A stretch of DNA of 64,000 bases, taken from Tulasnella sp. 424. Taxonomy: Eukaryota > Basidiomycota > Agaricomycetes > Cantharellales > Tulasnellaceae. The notes under the pieces were generated by a model that had not been told where the DNA came from, made no database searches, and saw nothing but the letters and a program-made list of their open reading frames with translations. The stretch's first letter is position 1. Each line of letters opens with the position of its first letter. A program made the translations under genes and the position numbers. The stretch lies in contig WSUB01000009.1 in NCBI GenBank assembly GCA_019633425.1, forward strand, positions 1 through 64,000. The letters are read 5' to 3'. Shown here in pieces: positions 10,536-22,407 of the stretch.

Positions 10536-10969
10536 CCTGAGTATCAATGCCCCTGCCCCGTCTCCATTCTAGCTCGGCAATCTTTCATCACTGGCTGTGC
10601 TGACGTTGATTACCGGTACACCAGAATAGGTAGGGTGTGTCCAACTAGAAATCGTGTCAGAACCGCTAGTCCGGATGACGCAGCGTGGATGGACCGACTA
10701 TCCAGAGATGTGCCCTACGCCGATGTACTTCCAGCGTGGAGAAAGAATGAACACTCAATCGTTCTCACTTCCAGTCGTCGAAGGAACCGGATGAGCAGTG
10801 TGAGAGAATCCACGCCAAGGAATGTCCGCTGAGATACCGCTTGTTCTAGTGTACGGCGAAAATGCGCGCCAAGGTAGGTCCACACTCCTCTCCAGAGGCC
10901 CTCTAGAAAGTGGGACTAACTTCCAGGGTAATCAAAGAAGAAAAATATCTAAATTTGGGGGCTGATGGA

Positions 10970-11693
10970 ATGTGATGTTAGTTCCGCGCTGTTTTGTCGA
11001 CTCATTTCAGAAGGCAACTGAGACCGATCATCGCCCGCTGGCGGCCGCGTCCTTGCTGAGTTTGTCGATCTTTCGGTACGCTTGCTCACCTTGTTTTCTC
11101 GCATCCCCTTTGGGCACGCTTGCCCGACACGCACACCAGCGACTAACACCGCACCCTAGCCGCAGTCCGTGTGTCATAAGTTGGGCAAGAACGACCGGAT
11201 GTTGTTCAGACTTGCATACTTGTTCCTGAACGAGTCGTCCCAAATCGATACACAGCGGTTTTGTCAGAGTCGGACTGTCTCCTAGCACAATATGGTCGGC
11301 GGAATCAACAGAGAGTAACCTCAGGAAGATAGAAGCATGCCTATAACACCTGCACACTACAGCCTTCATGCAAGGTATTGACCGAATCGCCGAGAGCCCG
11401 GATTCGGTTTCAAATGTATCTGTCGGGGTGTGAATTAGGCCAAGGCACGGTAACAGTGTAGATCCGGTCCACCGATGCAAGCGGAGAGACAGAGATGCCC
11501 TTCGTTGTCTGCAGAGAAGCAAATACCGCAGTCTTCCCATACCCAGTAACTGCATGAATTAAGACGTCAATCCCGTCTTCAGGTTTTCTTGATTAGTCAA
11601 CTCGTTGAATAGATAAACCCTCGGCTGAGGAATCACCTGCGGACCAAAGTCTAAGATCATAATTGCGTCGTACGCGTCGTGGATTTCGGCCAT
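10970..11693 (-). pseudogene. RecQ-like helicase fragment, unit 4
   Basis: The start is at 11,691-11,693. The P-loop relic reads TGYGKT near 11,530-11,550 but the preceding Gly is changed. The fragment is shifted downstream and has no DEAH block. Confidence 0.5.
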
Positions 11694-11959
11694 GTCAGCT
11701 GTGACGGAAGGAGTCGCGCCAAGGGGTTAACTCGTTTTGGTCACGATCCCACGCCCAAAGGCCGTTTGCCGCCATAATGGACGTCTTGCGTCTGCAAACC
11801 AAGAGCCGCACAAGACGAGGGGTTCGAGTTTGGTCACTCAAGTTTCAATTCTAGAGGGTCTCTAGACGTGCTCCAAGACAATCGCTCCGGTTGAACATTC
11901 GTCTCTCGAGAGTGTTTCTATTCAACGCATGCGCAGACGTAATCCAAAACGAAAGCTCA

Positions 11960-12640
11960 CTAAGAATCGAATGGACTAGTCAGAGGGAATATGTAATAGT
12001 TGGAATCTTAGTCAGAATTCTAGTTAACACAACGTGTTTCGTAACGTGGGGGGGGATTGAGAGAAATGGTGTCGAAAAGGACCCAAAATCCGGATCGAGG
12101 CGTTGGTGGGGAATCCGAGAAATACACGTTGGTATTACACAACGGAAAACTAATTGGGATTAACCAGCAGCCTTTAATCAGTATCCGGACCCGAATACGA
12201 ACCATTTCTCTCGGGTCACTAGTCTCGTTTGAGGCGCGAAACCCCCCAAACAAGACTAGTGCCAAGTGAAACCAACACAGAGACTCATCTCAAGAGCGCA
12301 GAGGAGTTGTGGGGGGGTACTGCGCGACTGTAGGACAGAGACGAGCGAGGGTGGAGGAGTGAGAGGAGAGGAATGGGGGAAGAGCGAAAACTAAAATTCG
12401 CGAACAAAAGCCCATTTCGAATTCCGCTTCATATTCGAATCCCGACTCTCATCCGAAACCTCCACCTCGTCATCGCTCAGCTCCGAAGTATTCTCCGGTG
12501 TCAATAATACTATATTCGGATCGAGAGCGCCGCTCTCGATCCTCGCACTCTTAGCCGTTTTATCTCCGCTTAGTCAGCCTTAGGTTTCGCCAGCTCCATC
12601 AGGCAAGCAGATTCTGCTGGCGAAACCTACCACGGGCCAA
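11960..12640. mobile_element. Nested insertion with several inverted repeats
   Basis: About 680 bp absent from sister units is inserted in the 3' flank of CBM1-only gene 5. It contains a 12-bp perfect inverted repeat (GAGAGAAATGGT at 12,059-12,070 against ACCATTTCTCTC at 12,201-12,212). A near-perfect 14-bp hairpin follows (12,218-12,231 against 12,247-12,260), then a perfect 14-bp hairpin (12,582-12,595 against 12,617-12,630). No protein is recognised. It looks like two or more small non-autonomous elements, but the exact borders are unclear. Confidence 0.55.
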
Positions 12641-12677
12641 GGACTTTTGTTAGTGACGAAGGACGCAAGCACTTTGA

Positions 12678-13333
12678 TTACAAGCACTTGGGGTGAAAGG
12701 TCAGCACAAAGCGGCATAACGTGACTTTCTTTACAAATTGGTGCATTACCTGAGAGAACCACTTGTTAGCAGCTGTGCAGGTGTATGGGGGAGCACAGAC
12801 GGTTGGTCCGGTCCAGCCTATATATTCGATCAGTGAGAAATATTCTGGGTCTGGACGTCAACGGAATGACACCGACCGAGTCCCCCGCACTGTGCGAAGT
12901 GTACAGCCGACGGAGAGGGAGTACTGGTCGTCGTGGTTGTCGTGGTTGTCGTGGTTGTCGTGGTCGTCGTGGGCGTCGTGGTCGTGGTTACTATCAAGCA
13001 CTTTGGGGTGAAAGGTCAGTAAGAAGTGGCATACCGTGACGTTCTTTACAAATTGGTGCATTACCTGAGAGTGGTACTCGTTTTCATAAACACAGGTGGC
13101 TGGGGGTTGACAGAAGAGCCGTCCGCCCCAGCCTATATATTCAACGTATTCAGATCGATCTAGTCTGAGAGTCGGCGGGAATGACACCAACCTTCTCCTC
13201 CGCACTGCCCGTACAGTGTTTGCCCCGCAGGCGCCGCAGAGGTAGTCGTGGATGCCGTCGTCGTATTGGTTCCTTCGGCCAAAACGGAGGCGAATAAGCC
13301 TGCGGCGGTTGCGAGAGCGAGGGCTTTGACCAT
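12678..13333 (-). CDS. CBM1-only gene 5, two modules
   Basis: The signal peptide MVKALALATAAGLFASVLA is followed by a short EGTNTTTAS linker, the shortest first linker in the array. CBM1-1 is TLYGQCGGEG plus CQPPATC and NEYHSQ. A long poly-Thr linker leads to CBM1-2 (HFAQCGGLG, CAPPYTC, NKWFSQ) and Cys-Leu-stop at 12,678. Both modules keep an aromatic at the first binding position (Tyr, Phe). The inner intron of CBM1-1 starts GTTGGT, unlike the GTCGGT of most copies. The protein is secreted and has no catalytic domain. Confidence 0.83.
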
Positions 13334-13385
13334 TGTATTTGCTCGGAGGGGTGAAGACTGACTGAAGCCTCTACGACGAGGGTCG

Positions 13386-13393
13386 TTTATATA
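13386..13393 (-). promoter_or_regulatory. TATA box of CBM1-only gene 5
   Basis: A TATATAAA element lies about 53 bp upstream of the ATG. Confidence 0.6.
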
Positions 13394-13839
13394 CCCTGAG
13401 TATCGATGCTCCTGAGCCGTCTCTATTCTTAACTCTGGCATTCTTCATCGCTTACTATGCCGACGCTGATTACCGGCGGCACACCAGAATAGGTAGGGTG
13501 TGTCCAACTAGGAATTGTCTCAAACCGCCGGTCTGGATGACGCAGTGGGGATGGACCGACCATGCAGAGATGTGCCCTAACTTCGAGCGCGGAGAAAGAA
13601 TGCTCGCTTGATCATTCCTACTTCTAGTCGTCGAAGGAACCGGATGGGTTCGTAAGTCCACTGGCAGTGTGAGAGAATCGGCGCCAAATGCCGCTGGGTT
13701 TGGTTGTACGGCAAAAATGCGTCAAGGTAGGTCCACACTCCTGCCCAGAGGCCCTTGGGGAAGTGGAGATAATCTGTAGGGTACTCGAAGGAGAAATATC
13801 TGAATTCGATGGCTCATGTGATGCGAGGTTAGTTCTCAG

Positions 13840-14558
13840 CTGTTTTGTTCGACTCATTTCAGAAGGCCACTGAGACCGAGCATCACCCGCTTGTGACCGC
13901 GTCCTTGCTGAGTGTGTCGATGTTTGGGCACGCTTACTCAATTTCTTTTCCTCGCATCCCCTTTGGGCACGCTTGCCCAGCGACTACACCGCACCCTAGC
14001 CGCAGTCCGTGTGTCATAAGTTGGGCAAGAGCCGCCGGATGTTGCTCAGACTTGCATACTTGTTCCTGAACGAGTCGTCCCAGTTCGATACATAGTGGGT
14101 TTTGTCAGAGTCGGACTGTCTCCTAGCAAAAGATGGTCGGCGGAGTCAACAGAGAGTAACCTCAGAAAGCAACCGTGATAGAAGCATACCTATAACACCC
14201 GCACACTACGGCCTTCATGACCGAATTGCCGAGAGCCCAGATTCGGTTTCAAATATCGGGACTTGTTGGGGTGTGAATTAGGCCAAGGCATGGGGACAGT
14301 ATAGATCCGGTCTCAGCAGCTCATTCCGCACCGATGTAAGCGGAGAGACAATGATGCCCTTCGTTGTCTGCAGAGAAGCAAATATCGCAGCCGTCCCTTG
14401 CCCAGTACCTGCACGGACTAGGACGCGAATCCCATCTTCTAGTTCTTTTGATTAGTCAACTCGTCGATATACAAGCGCTCGGCCGAGGAATCACCTGCGC
14501 AGTGCGATCCAAAGCCTAACATTAGAATCGTGTCAGACGCGTCGCGGATTTCGGCCAT
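13840..14558 (-). pseudogene. RecQ-like helicase fragment, unit 5
   Basis: The start is at 14,556-14,558. The P-loop relic reads AGTGQGTA near 14,390-14,415, with the lysine lost. Sequence upstream of the start continues directly into the truncated CBM1-only gene 6 unit. Confidence 0.5.
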
Positions 14559-14871
14559 GGTGAGCTGTGCCCGAAGTCGTTCAGAGCGCTCAGGAAGCTC
14601 GCGCCAAGGGCCGACTTGTCTTGGTCACGATCCCACGCCCAAAGGCCGTTTGCCGCCACAATTACCGTCTCCGATTTTACTGCCAAGAGCCGACAAGACG
14701 AATGGTTCGAGTCTGGGATCTCAAGTTTTAATTCTAAGGTTTCTAAATGAGCACAAAGGCAATCGCTCCAGTCAAACAGTTCAAGGGTGTTTCTATTCAA
14801 CGCAGACGTTACACAGAACGAAATCGGACAACGGTTTTCATTGGTGACGAAGGACACAACTTTATCCAGCG

Positions 14872-15120
14872 CATCCAGATCGGTGAGAAGCACCCTAGGT
14901 CCGGACGTCGACGTCAACGGGAATGACACCGACCGATTCCTCCGCACTGCGCCCAGTGTGATTGCTTCGGGTTCAACGTAGAGGTGCTAGCGCTAGTGGT
15001 CGTGGTTGTCCTCTCAGAGGTTGTCGTGATCGTGGTTCCTAGGGTATAGGATACACTACCTTAGGCCAGAGCGGAGGCGAAGAAGCCGGTGACGGTTGCC
15101 AGAGCGAGGGCTTTGACCAT
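14872..15120 (-). pseudogene. CBM1-only gene 6, nonsense and truncated
   Basis: The start and signal peptide (MVKALALATVTGFFASALA) are intact, but the first codon of the mature protein is TAA (15,061-15,063) where sisters have CAA. Beyond it a Thr/Ser linker and the first half of a CBM1 (HWAQCGGIG) remain readable. The second CBM1 exon and everything after it are missing: near 14,870 the sequence jumps straight into the 3' flank. No functional product is expected. Confidence 0.85.
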
Positions 15121-15171
15121 TGTATTTGCTTGGAGGAGTGAAAACGGCCTCAAGTATGGCACCATGAGGCC

Positions 15172-17735
15172 GTGCCGGAGTATTGTCAAGGGCCTGTAGC
15201 ACTCTTTGCGCAGCTGACAGCTTTAGGGTGTTCTATTTCCTGTTGGAAATGGGACTAGCAGATATTTTTCTGTGGGTTACAAGTAGCAGTGCGCTTTGAG
15301 ATCGGCGGCGCTCCCAGAAACCGCCGAAAGCTTCCGACCCGAAGATACTTGCCCAGACTAGAATGCTGTGTACGAGAGTAATTTTGTATACACCCGATCT
15401 TCTGTTTATGAGAACAAGCGATGTTGCAAAATGGCCTTGGCGTATTCAATTGGGGTTTGTTGTGTCCAGGCAATCGGTCCTGACGTCATTTGCATCGGGC
15501 CCATGTCCGGAGTCTGAAGCACGGCACAACGTCTCATCAATTGCGCCGCGATCAAATGTATTAGAAAATTTCAAACCCTGGTAGATGTACCCATATGCTC
15601 ACATACGGGATCAGACCGTCCTTCCTTCTTGAGTAAAGGGCGTTGTTCGACGCTCAGCAATCGGGCCCACCAATATCCCAAGAGCGGCGCCTGCGTGTAG
15701 CTCCTGTAAGGATACTTGAACTAGATCTTAGACTATCAAGCATAAGTCGTGGGCTCTTTGGGGAAGGAATGGAATTCATTATGAAGCGGTCTGCAGCGAT
15801 GGGCGAAAATGCAACGAACAGGGTCCGAACGTTCCATCCCTCGATCCTCTCCACCCTTTCGGGCGATTTTGTGTTCTGCATCCGCTATCCCTCCACACCA
15901 CCATAACGTTCTGCTTCCCTCTCAATTCTTATCTCAATTCCATGTCGCCAATCAAAGTACAATGTCGGCCCCACCTCCAAGACAAACTTGGACACCGTCC
16001 GCCAATGCCAAACCAGACCAACTACAGACTCTCTATTCAACGTCGACTTCCATTGCATTCCCAATTTATTTCAAAATGTGTTTATAACCCTCTCGACCCT
16101 TTCTCGAGTCGTCCCGTCTATCCATCCTTTCGCGTTGCCGAACACCACCTCTAAACCCTCAGTCCCCCTGCTCCTACATCTATCCCCATACTTATTTAAT
16201 CATCCAACTCGTCTTTCAGCATAATCGAGGTCATCCATCGTCCATACTCCCGGCCTGTCTCTCAGGCTGTGGAGCAAGTCGTTACCGACTTCGCCAAGAA
16301 CTCGAACGTCCTCAAGGCCGGATACGAGGCCTCCTTCGGATATAACGGGAACGTTCAAACAATGCTTTCTTCCCTTAAGCGCGACTGGCGCGCCTTTCCC
16401 TCCCATCCTGACCGAAAGTGAGCGTGATCCTTCGCCGTCCACGCCGCGCGCATCCAGCTGTTCACGACCCTGACCTCAAACTTCTTTTGTTTCCTTATTA
16501 GCTACCACCTCGACTTCGCCGACGGAGGCAACACCCAGATCCAAGTCTCAATTGCCGACGACGCGCCAGAAGATTTGCCCGCCTACATCGGTGTTCACGG
16601 GATGGCCGGTAAGTTCGATTTCAGACCGACCTCGAGACTTTTTCGTACGGGGGCGTTAACTGGACCTTATGCGATAGGCGACACAGACGCCCCGTACCTC
16701 CACGAAATGCTAGCCCCGTTAGTCAGGGACGGGCGCGCTAGGGGAGTAGTGTTCAATCTGCGAGGGTGCGGTGATTCGTCCGCCACCTCACCTGCTCTCC
16801 ATCATGGAGGTTCCACCAGCGATCTTGGTGCGGTCATTACTTGGGTCACGATGAAGTGGCCCAAGAGCAAGATCTATCTTATCGGTGAGCCTGATGTTAT
16901 AGTCTTCTCCATCGACGCCCGAGGCCTATGCTTCCCCTCCTTCCTAGGCAGCTCGCTCGGGTGCGTCATCTCCGCCAAGGCGATCGGGCAGTGGGGCGAC
17001 AACTGTCCAGTCTCAGCGGCCGCCCCGTCAGCTCCATCGATGACTTTATAGCCTCGTGCAAGGCAATGGAGACGCAATTCGTCTCGCGAACCGTGTTCAA
17101 CCCGGCTGTTGGAGCGCATTACGCGAAGTTGGTGAAGAAAAATAAAGTAAGTAAGTTTGTCTCGTCCAGTCTGGGACTCCGGGCGCTCACGCGCTTCCTT
17201 CACTCTTCAACCAGGACGGGTTCGATCTTGAACACTGAACCCATACCCGTCCAGCTCCTTTCCCTCCCTCGCCCCTCTTGCTCCCGCTCACCGCCTTCCC
17301 AGACCAGGAACTCTCACTAGAGTTCCTGCCCTTTGCTCAAGGAACACGGACGGACTCTTTCATGTCGTCATCGTCGGGTACAGCCCCGTCGTCCGTGTTC
17401 TCGTCGGTGGCATCGGGTTCCACACAAGGAACCTGCCTCCCCTCTGCCCCATCCGCCAACTCGACCTCCTTCTGCTTGTCCTCCGCGCCGCCTTCGTCTC
17501 CGGTGGCCGAGCACACCGCGGAAATCAAGGACGCCTTGGCGAAGTCCCTGCAGAAGATCACGCCCGGTCGACGGATTCTTCCTCAGACGCTGACCAAATT
17601 CGGCAGGAGTTTCGTCGCTCCCACCGCCCACTACCTTTTGGTCGACGAGTTCATGGCGGGGACGTCGGCCGCTAACGACCTGCCAGACATCCGCGTCCCG
17701 TGCTTGGCCATCAACTGCGCGGAAGACCCCCTCAT
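15172..17735 (+). repeat. Hydrolase segment, copy 1
   Basis: This is the first of three copies of a large segment (others at about 24.80 and 33.11 kb). It begins abruptly inside CBM1-only promoter sequence at about 15,172 and ends abruptly at about 17,735, where hydrolase coding sequence joins CBM1 3' flank. Bases 15,172-16,190 hold only shared upstream sequence; I see no gene in them. Confidence 0.7.
16188..17735 (+). pseudogene. YheT/Eht1-like alpha/beta hydrolase, copy 1, broken at both ends
   Basis: The ATG of the sister copies is ATA here (16,188-16,190), followed directly by a stop. The body otherwise preserves introns and motifs: an oxyanion-type IGVHGMAG (exon ending about 16,610), ARGVVFNLRGCGDSS, and a nucleophile elbow GSSLG after the fourth intron (about 16,950). 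The acid-region motif PCLAINCAEDPL follows, and the gene then stops at 17,735 where array sequence is joined, so the C-terminal part with the catalytic His is missing. The family (yeast Eht1/Eeb1, plant Emb8) comprises medium-chain acyl esterases/acyltransferases. Confidence 0.75.
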
Positions 17736-17988
17736 AAGGCCGTTTGCCGCCACACTTATCGTCTCGCGTTTCTAAGAATTTGCTGCCAAGAGCTGAACAA
17801 GACGAATGCTTCGAGTTTGGGCCCTCAAGGTTTCATTAGAGGGGCTCTAGACGTGCACGAAGACAATCGCTCCAGTCGAATATTCGTCTCTCGAGAGTGC
17901 TTCTGTTCAACGAAGACGTCACGCAGAACAAAAAGAGACAAGGACTTTCATTGGTGACGAAGGACGCAAGCACTTCGATGGTACGCGA

Positions 17989-18678
17989 TTACAAGCACTT
18001 TGGGTGAAAAGGTCAGCAGGGAGCGGCATACTGTGACGTTCTTTACAAATTGGTGCATTACCTGAGAGTGCCAAGTGTTCGAATAAGTACAGGTGTATGG
18101 GGGAGCACAGACGAATGGTCCGGGCCAACCTATATACTCGATCGGTGAGAAAATATTCTGGGTCTAGACGTTAACGGGAATGACACTAACCGACTCCGCC
18201 GCACTGTCCCCAGTGTGCAACCAACGGAGAGGGAGTACTACTCGTCGTGGTCGTCGTGGTCGTCGTGGTCGTGGTCGTCGTGGTCGTCGTGGGCGTCGTG
18301 GTCGACGGGGTCGTGGTTACTATCAAGCACTTTGGGTAAAAGGTCAGTAAGAAATGGCATACCGTGACGCCCTTTACAAATCGGCGCATCACCTGAGAGT
18401 GGTATGGGTTGCTATAAACGCAGGTGGCTGGGGGTTGACAGACGGTATATCCGGTCCAGCCTATATATTCAACGTATTCGGATCGATGAGAAAATACTCT
18501 AGTCTGAGCGTCGGCGGGAGCGACACCGACCGATTCCTCCGCACTGCCCCCACAGTGTTTGCCCCACAGGCGCTGCAGAGGTAGTAGTGGTTGTCGTGAT
18601 CGTCGTAGTGGTTACTGGGGTAGACAAAACTGAGGCGAAGAAGCCGGCGAGGGTTGCGAGAGCGAGGGCTTTGACCAT
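17989..18678 (-). CDS. CBM1-only gene 7, two modules
   Basis: The signal peptide MVKALALATLAGFFASVLS is followed by TPVTTTTI and a Thr linker. CBM1-1 is TLWGQCGGIG with CQPPATC and NPYHSQ. A long Thr linker ends STPSPLVAHWGQCGGVG, and CBM1-2 finishes with CAPPYTC and NTWHSQ, then Cys-Leu-stop at 17,989. The junction with the truncated hydrolase copy 1 lies only about 250 bp beyond its 3' end. The linkers are nearly pure ACC/ACG repeats. The protein is secreted and has no catalytic domain. Confidence 0.84.
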
Positions 18679-18732
18679 TGTATTTGCTTGGAGGGGTGAA
18701 GACTGTCCGAAGCGTGGTACGATGAGGTGCCG

Positions 18733-18740
18733 TTTATATA
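18733..18740 (-). promoter_or_regulatory. TATA box of CBM1-only gene 7
   Basis: A TATATAAA element lies about 55 bp upstream of the ATG. Confidence 0.6.
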
Positions 18741-19169
18741 CCCCGAGGATCGATGCTCCTGCCCCGTCTCCATTCTTAGCTTTGGAATTCTTCATCACTT
18801 GCTGTGCTGACCCTGATTACCGGTACACCAGAATAGCGTCCAACTAGAAGTCGTGTCAGAACCGCCGGTCCGGATGACACAGCGGGGATCGACCGACCAT
18901 GCAGAGATGTGCCCTACGCCGATGTACTTCCAGCGTGGAGAAAGAACGACCGTCGATCATTCCTACTTCTGGTCGTCGAAGGAACCGGATGGGTTCGCAA
19001 GTCAAGTGTGAGACAATCGACACCAAGGAATGTCCGTTGAGATACCGCTGGCTCTGGGAAATGCGCGAAGGTAGGTCCACAATCCTACCCAGCGACCCTC
19101 TTGGATAACCGTAGCGTAATCAAAGGAGAAATATCTAAACTTTGGGGCTAAGTTAATGTGATGTTAGTT

Positions 19170-19907
19170 CCCCCGCTGTTTTGTTCGACTCATTTCAGAA
19201 GGCAACTGAGCCCGAGCATCACCCGCTGGCGGCCGCATCCTTGCTGAGTTTGTCGATCTTTGGGTACGCTTGCGCACCTTTTTTCTTGCATCCCCTTTGG
19301 GCACGTTTGCCCGGCGCGCACACCAGCGACTAACACAGCACCCGAGCCGTAGTTCGTGTGTCATAAGTTGGGCAAGAGCGACCGAATGTTACCCAGACTG
19401 GCATACTTGTTCCTGAACGAGTCGTCCCAAATCGATACATAGTGGGTTTTGTCAGCGTCGGACTGTCTCCTAGCACAAGATGATCGGCGGAGTCAACCTC
19501 AGGAAGCAAGCGTTATAGAAGCATACCGATAACACCTGCACACTACAGCCTTCAAGCGAGCTCTTGACCGAGCCGCCGAGAGCCCCGATTTGGTTTCAAT
19601 TGTCTGGACCTGTCGGGCTATGAACGAGGCCGAGGCATGGGGACAGTATAGAACCGGTCTCAACAGCTCGTTCAGCACCGAGGTAAGCGGAGAGATAATG
19701 ATGCCCTTCGTTGTCTGCAGAGAAGCAAATATCGCAGTCTTCCTATACTCAGTACCTGGGTGGACTAGGACGTGAATCCTCCCATCTTCAAGTTCTCTTG
19801 ATTAGTCAACTCGTCGAATATACAAGTGCTCGGCCTAGGAATCACCTGCGCAGTGCGATCCAAAGTCTAAGATTAGAACTGTGCCGTACGTCGTGGATTT
19901 CGGCCAT
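19170..19907 (-). pseudogene. RecQ-like helicase fragment, unit 6
   Basis: The start is at 19,905-19,907. The P-loop is changed to GTEYRKT near 19,735-19,760. No DEAH block is visible. Confidence 0.5.
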
Positions 19908-20228
19908 GGTCAGCTGTGACCGAAGTAGTTCAGAACGCTCAGGAAGTTCGCGCCAAGGGGTTGACTTGTTTCGGTCACGATCCCACGCCCAAGGGCCGTT
20001 TGCCGCCACAATTACCTTCTCGCGTTTTGCCGCCAAGAGCCGAACAAGACGAATGGTTCGAGTTTGGGTTCTAAGGTTTTAATTATAAGGTCTCTAAATG
20101 TGCACAAAGACAATCGCTGCAGTCGAACGTTTCAAGATGTTTCTATTCAACGCAGACGTTACACAGAACGAAATCGGACAAGGATTTTCGTTGGTGACGA
20201 AGGACGCAAGTACTTTGATGTTGCGCGA

Positions 20229-20882
20229 TTACAAGCACTTTGGGTGAAAGGTCAGCAGGAAGTGGCATACCGTGACGTTCTTTACAAATTGGTGCATTAC
20301 CTGAGAGAAGTATGGTTGGGAATAAACGCAGGTGTATGGAGAAGCACAGAGGGTTAGTCCGGTGTAGCCTAGATATTTGATCAGTGAGAAAGTACTCTGG
20401 GTCTGGACGTCAACAGGAATGACACCGACCGATTCCTCCGCACTGCCCCCAGTGTGTTTGCGTCGGAGGGGGGACAGTGGTGGTCGTCGAGGTCGTCGAG
20501 GTCGAGGATACTATCAAGCACTTTGGGTGCAAGGTCAGTAAGAAGTGGCATACCGTGACGTTCTTTACAAATCGATGCATTACCTGAGAGTGCCATGTGT
20601 TAATATAAACACAGGTGGCTGGTGGTTGGCAGACGGTATATCCGGCCCAGCCTATATAATTCAACGTATTCAAATCGATGAGAAAATACTCTAGTCTGAG
20701 CGTCGGCGGGAATGACACCGACCAGCTCCTCCACACTGCCCCCACAGTGTTTGCCCCGCAGGCGCCGCAGAGGTCGTAGTGGTTGTCGTGGTCGTGGTTC
20801 CTGAGGTATCGGATACACTACCCTGGGCCAAAACGGAGGCGAACAAGCCGGCGACGGTTGAGAGAGCGAGGGCTTTGACCAT
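20229..20882 (-). CDS. CBM1-only gene 8, two modules
   Basis: The signal peptide MVKALALSTVAGLFASVLA is followed by QGSVSDTSG and a Thr linker. CBM1-1 is TLWGQCGGAG with CQPPATC and NTWHSQ. The linker SSTSTTSTTTTVPPPTQ leads to CBM1-2 (THWGQCGGIG, CASPYTC, SQPYFSQ) and Cys-Leu-stop at 20,229. The 3' half (20,229-20,590) is almost identical to the 3' half of gene 9, showing a recent duplication or conversion. The protein is secreted and has no catalytic domain. Confidence 0.85.
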
Positions 20883-20935
20883 TGTATTTGCTTGGAGGGG
20901 TGAAGACTGCCTGAAGCGTGGCACGATGAGGGCCG

Positions 20936-20944
20936 TTTATATAT
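20936..20944 (-). promoter_or_regulatory. TATA box of CBM1-only gene 8
   Basis: A TATATAAA element lies about 54 bp upstream of the ATG. Confidence 0.65.
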
Positions 20945-21389
20945 CCTGCGTATCGATGCTCCTGCCCCGTCTCCATTTTTGGCTCGGGAATACTTCATCA
21001 CTTGCTGTGCTGACGTTGATTACTGGTACACCAGAATAGGTGGGGTGTGTCCAACTAGAAATCGCGTCAGAACCGCTAGTCCGGATGACGCAGCGGGGAT
21101 GGACCGACCATGCAGAGATGTGCCCTACGCCGATGTACTTCCAGCGTGGAGAAAGAATGACCACTCAATCGTTCTCACTTCCAGTCGTCGAAGGAACTGG
21201 ATGGGCAGTGTGAAAGAATCGACGCCAAGGAACTTGAAAGTCCGCTGAGATACCGCTTGTTCTGGTTGTACGGCGAAAATTCGCGCCAAGGTAGGTCCAC
21301 ACTCCTCTCCAGTAGCCCTCTAGGAAGTGGGACTAACTTCCAGGTAATCAGGGGAGAAATGTCTAAATTTGGGGGCTAATGGAATGTGA

Positions 21390-22081
21390 TATTAGTTCCG
21401 CGCTGTTTTGTTGACTCATTTCAAAAGGCAACTGAGACCGATCATCGCCCGCTGGCGGCCGCGTCCGCTGAGTTTGTCGGTCTTTGGGTACGCTTGCCCG
21501 GCGCGCACACCAGCTACTAACACCGCACCCTAGCCGGAGTCCGTGTGTCATAAGTTGGGCAAGAATGACCGGATGTTGCTCAGACTTGAATACTTGTTCC
21601 TGAACGAGTCGTCCCAGTTCGATACATAGTGGGTTTTGTCAGAGTCGGACTGTCTCCTAGCACAAGATGGTCGGCGGAATCAACAGAGAGTAGCCTCAGG
21701 AAGTTAAAAGCATGCCTATAACACCTGCACACTACAGCCTTCATGCGAGGTATTGAGCGAATCGCCGAGAGCCCGGATTCGGTTTCAAATGTAACTGTCG
21801 GGGTGTGAATTAGGCCAAGGCACGGTGACAGTATAGATCCGGTCTCAACAGCTCATTACGCACCGAGTTAAGCGGACAGACAATGATGTCCTTCTTTGTC
21901 TGCAGAGGAGCGAATATCGTAGTCGTCCCATGCCCGGTGCCTGCATGGGCTAGGACGTGAATCAAGTTCTCTTGATTAGTCAACTCGTCGATATCCAAGC
22001 GCTCGGCCGAAGAATCACCTGCGCAGTGCGATCCAAACTCTAAGATGAGAATTGTGTCGAACGGGCCGCAGATTCGGCCAT
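21390..22081 (-). pseudogene. RecQ-like helicase fragment, unit 7
   Basis: The start is at 22,079-22,081 and the lead sequence is altered. The P-loop reads AGTGHGTT near 21,920-21,950, with the lysine lost as in unit 3. Confidence 0.5.
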
Positions 22082-22407
22082 GGTCAGCTGAGACCGAAGT
22101 AGTTCACAGCACTCCAGAAGTTCGCGCCAGGGGTTGATTTGTTTTGGTCACGATCCCACGCCCAAAGGCCGTTTGCCGCCACAATTACCGTCTCGCATTT
22201 CGCTGCCAAGAGCCGACAAGACGAATGGTTCGAGTTTGGGTTCTCAAGTTTTAATCATAAGGTCTCTAAATGTGCACAAAGACAATCGCTCCAGTCGAAT
22301 ATTCGTCTGTCTCGAGTGCTTCTATTCAACGAAGACGTCACACAGGACGAAATGGGACAAAGATTGTCATTGGTGACGAAGGACGCAAGCACTTTGATGT
22401 TGCGTGA

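Noticed and set aside
12582..12630. Hairpin that might be a tRNA
   Set aside because: It is a single 14-bp stem with a 21-base loop and lacks the cloverleaf arms.
15255..15473. Conserved minus-strand frame (SHKQKIGC, KYLRVGSFRRFLGAP) present in all three hydrolase segments
   Set aside because: It is conserved only because the DNA is duplicated; frames differ at the ends and there is no domain or start context.
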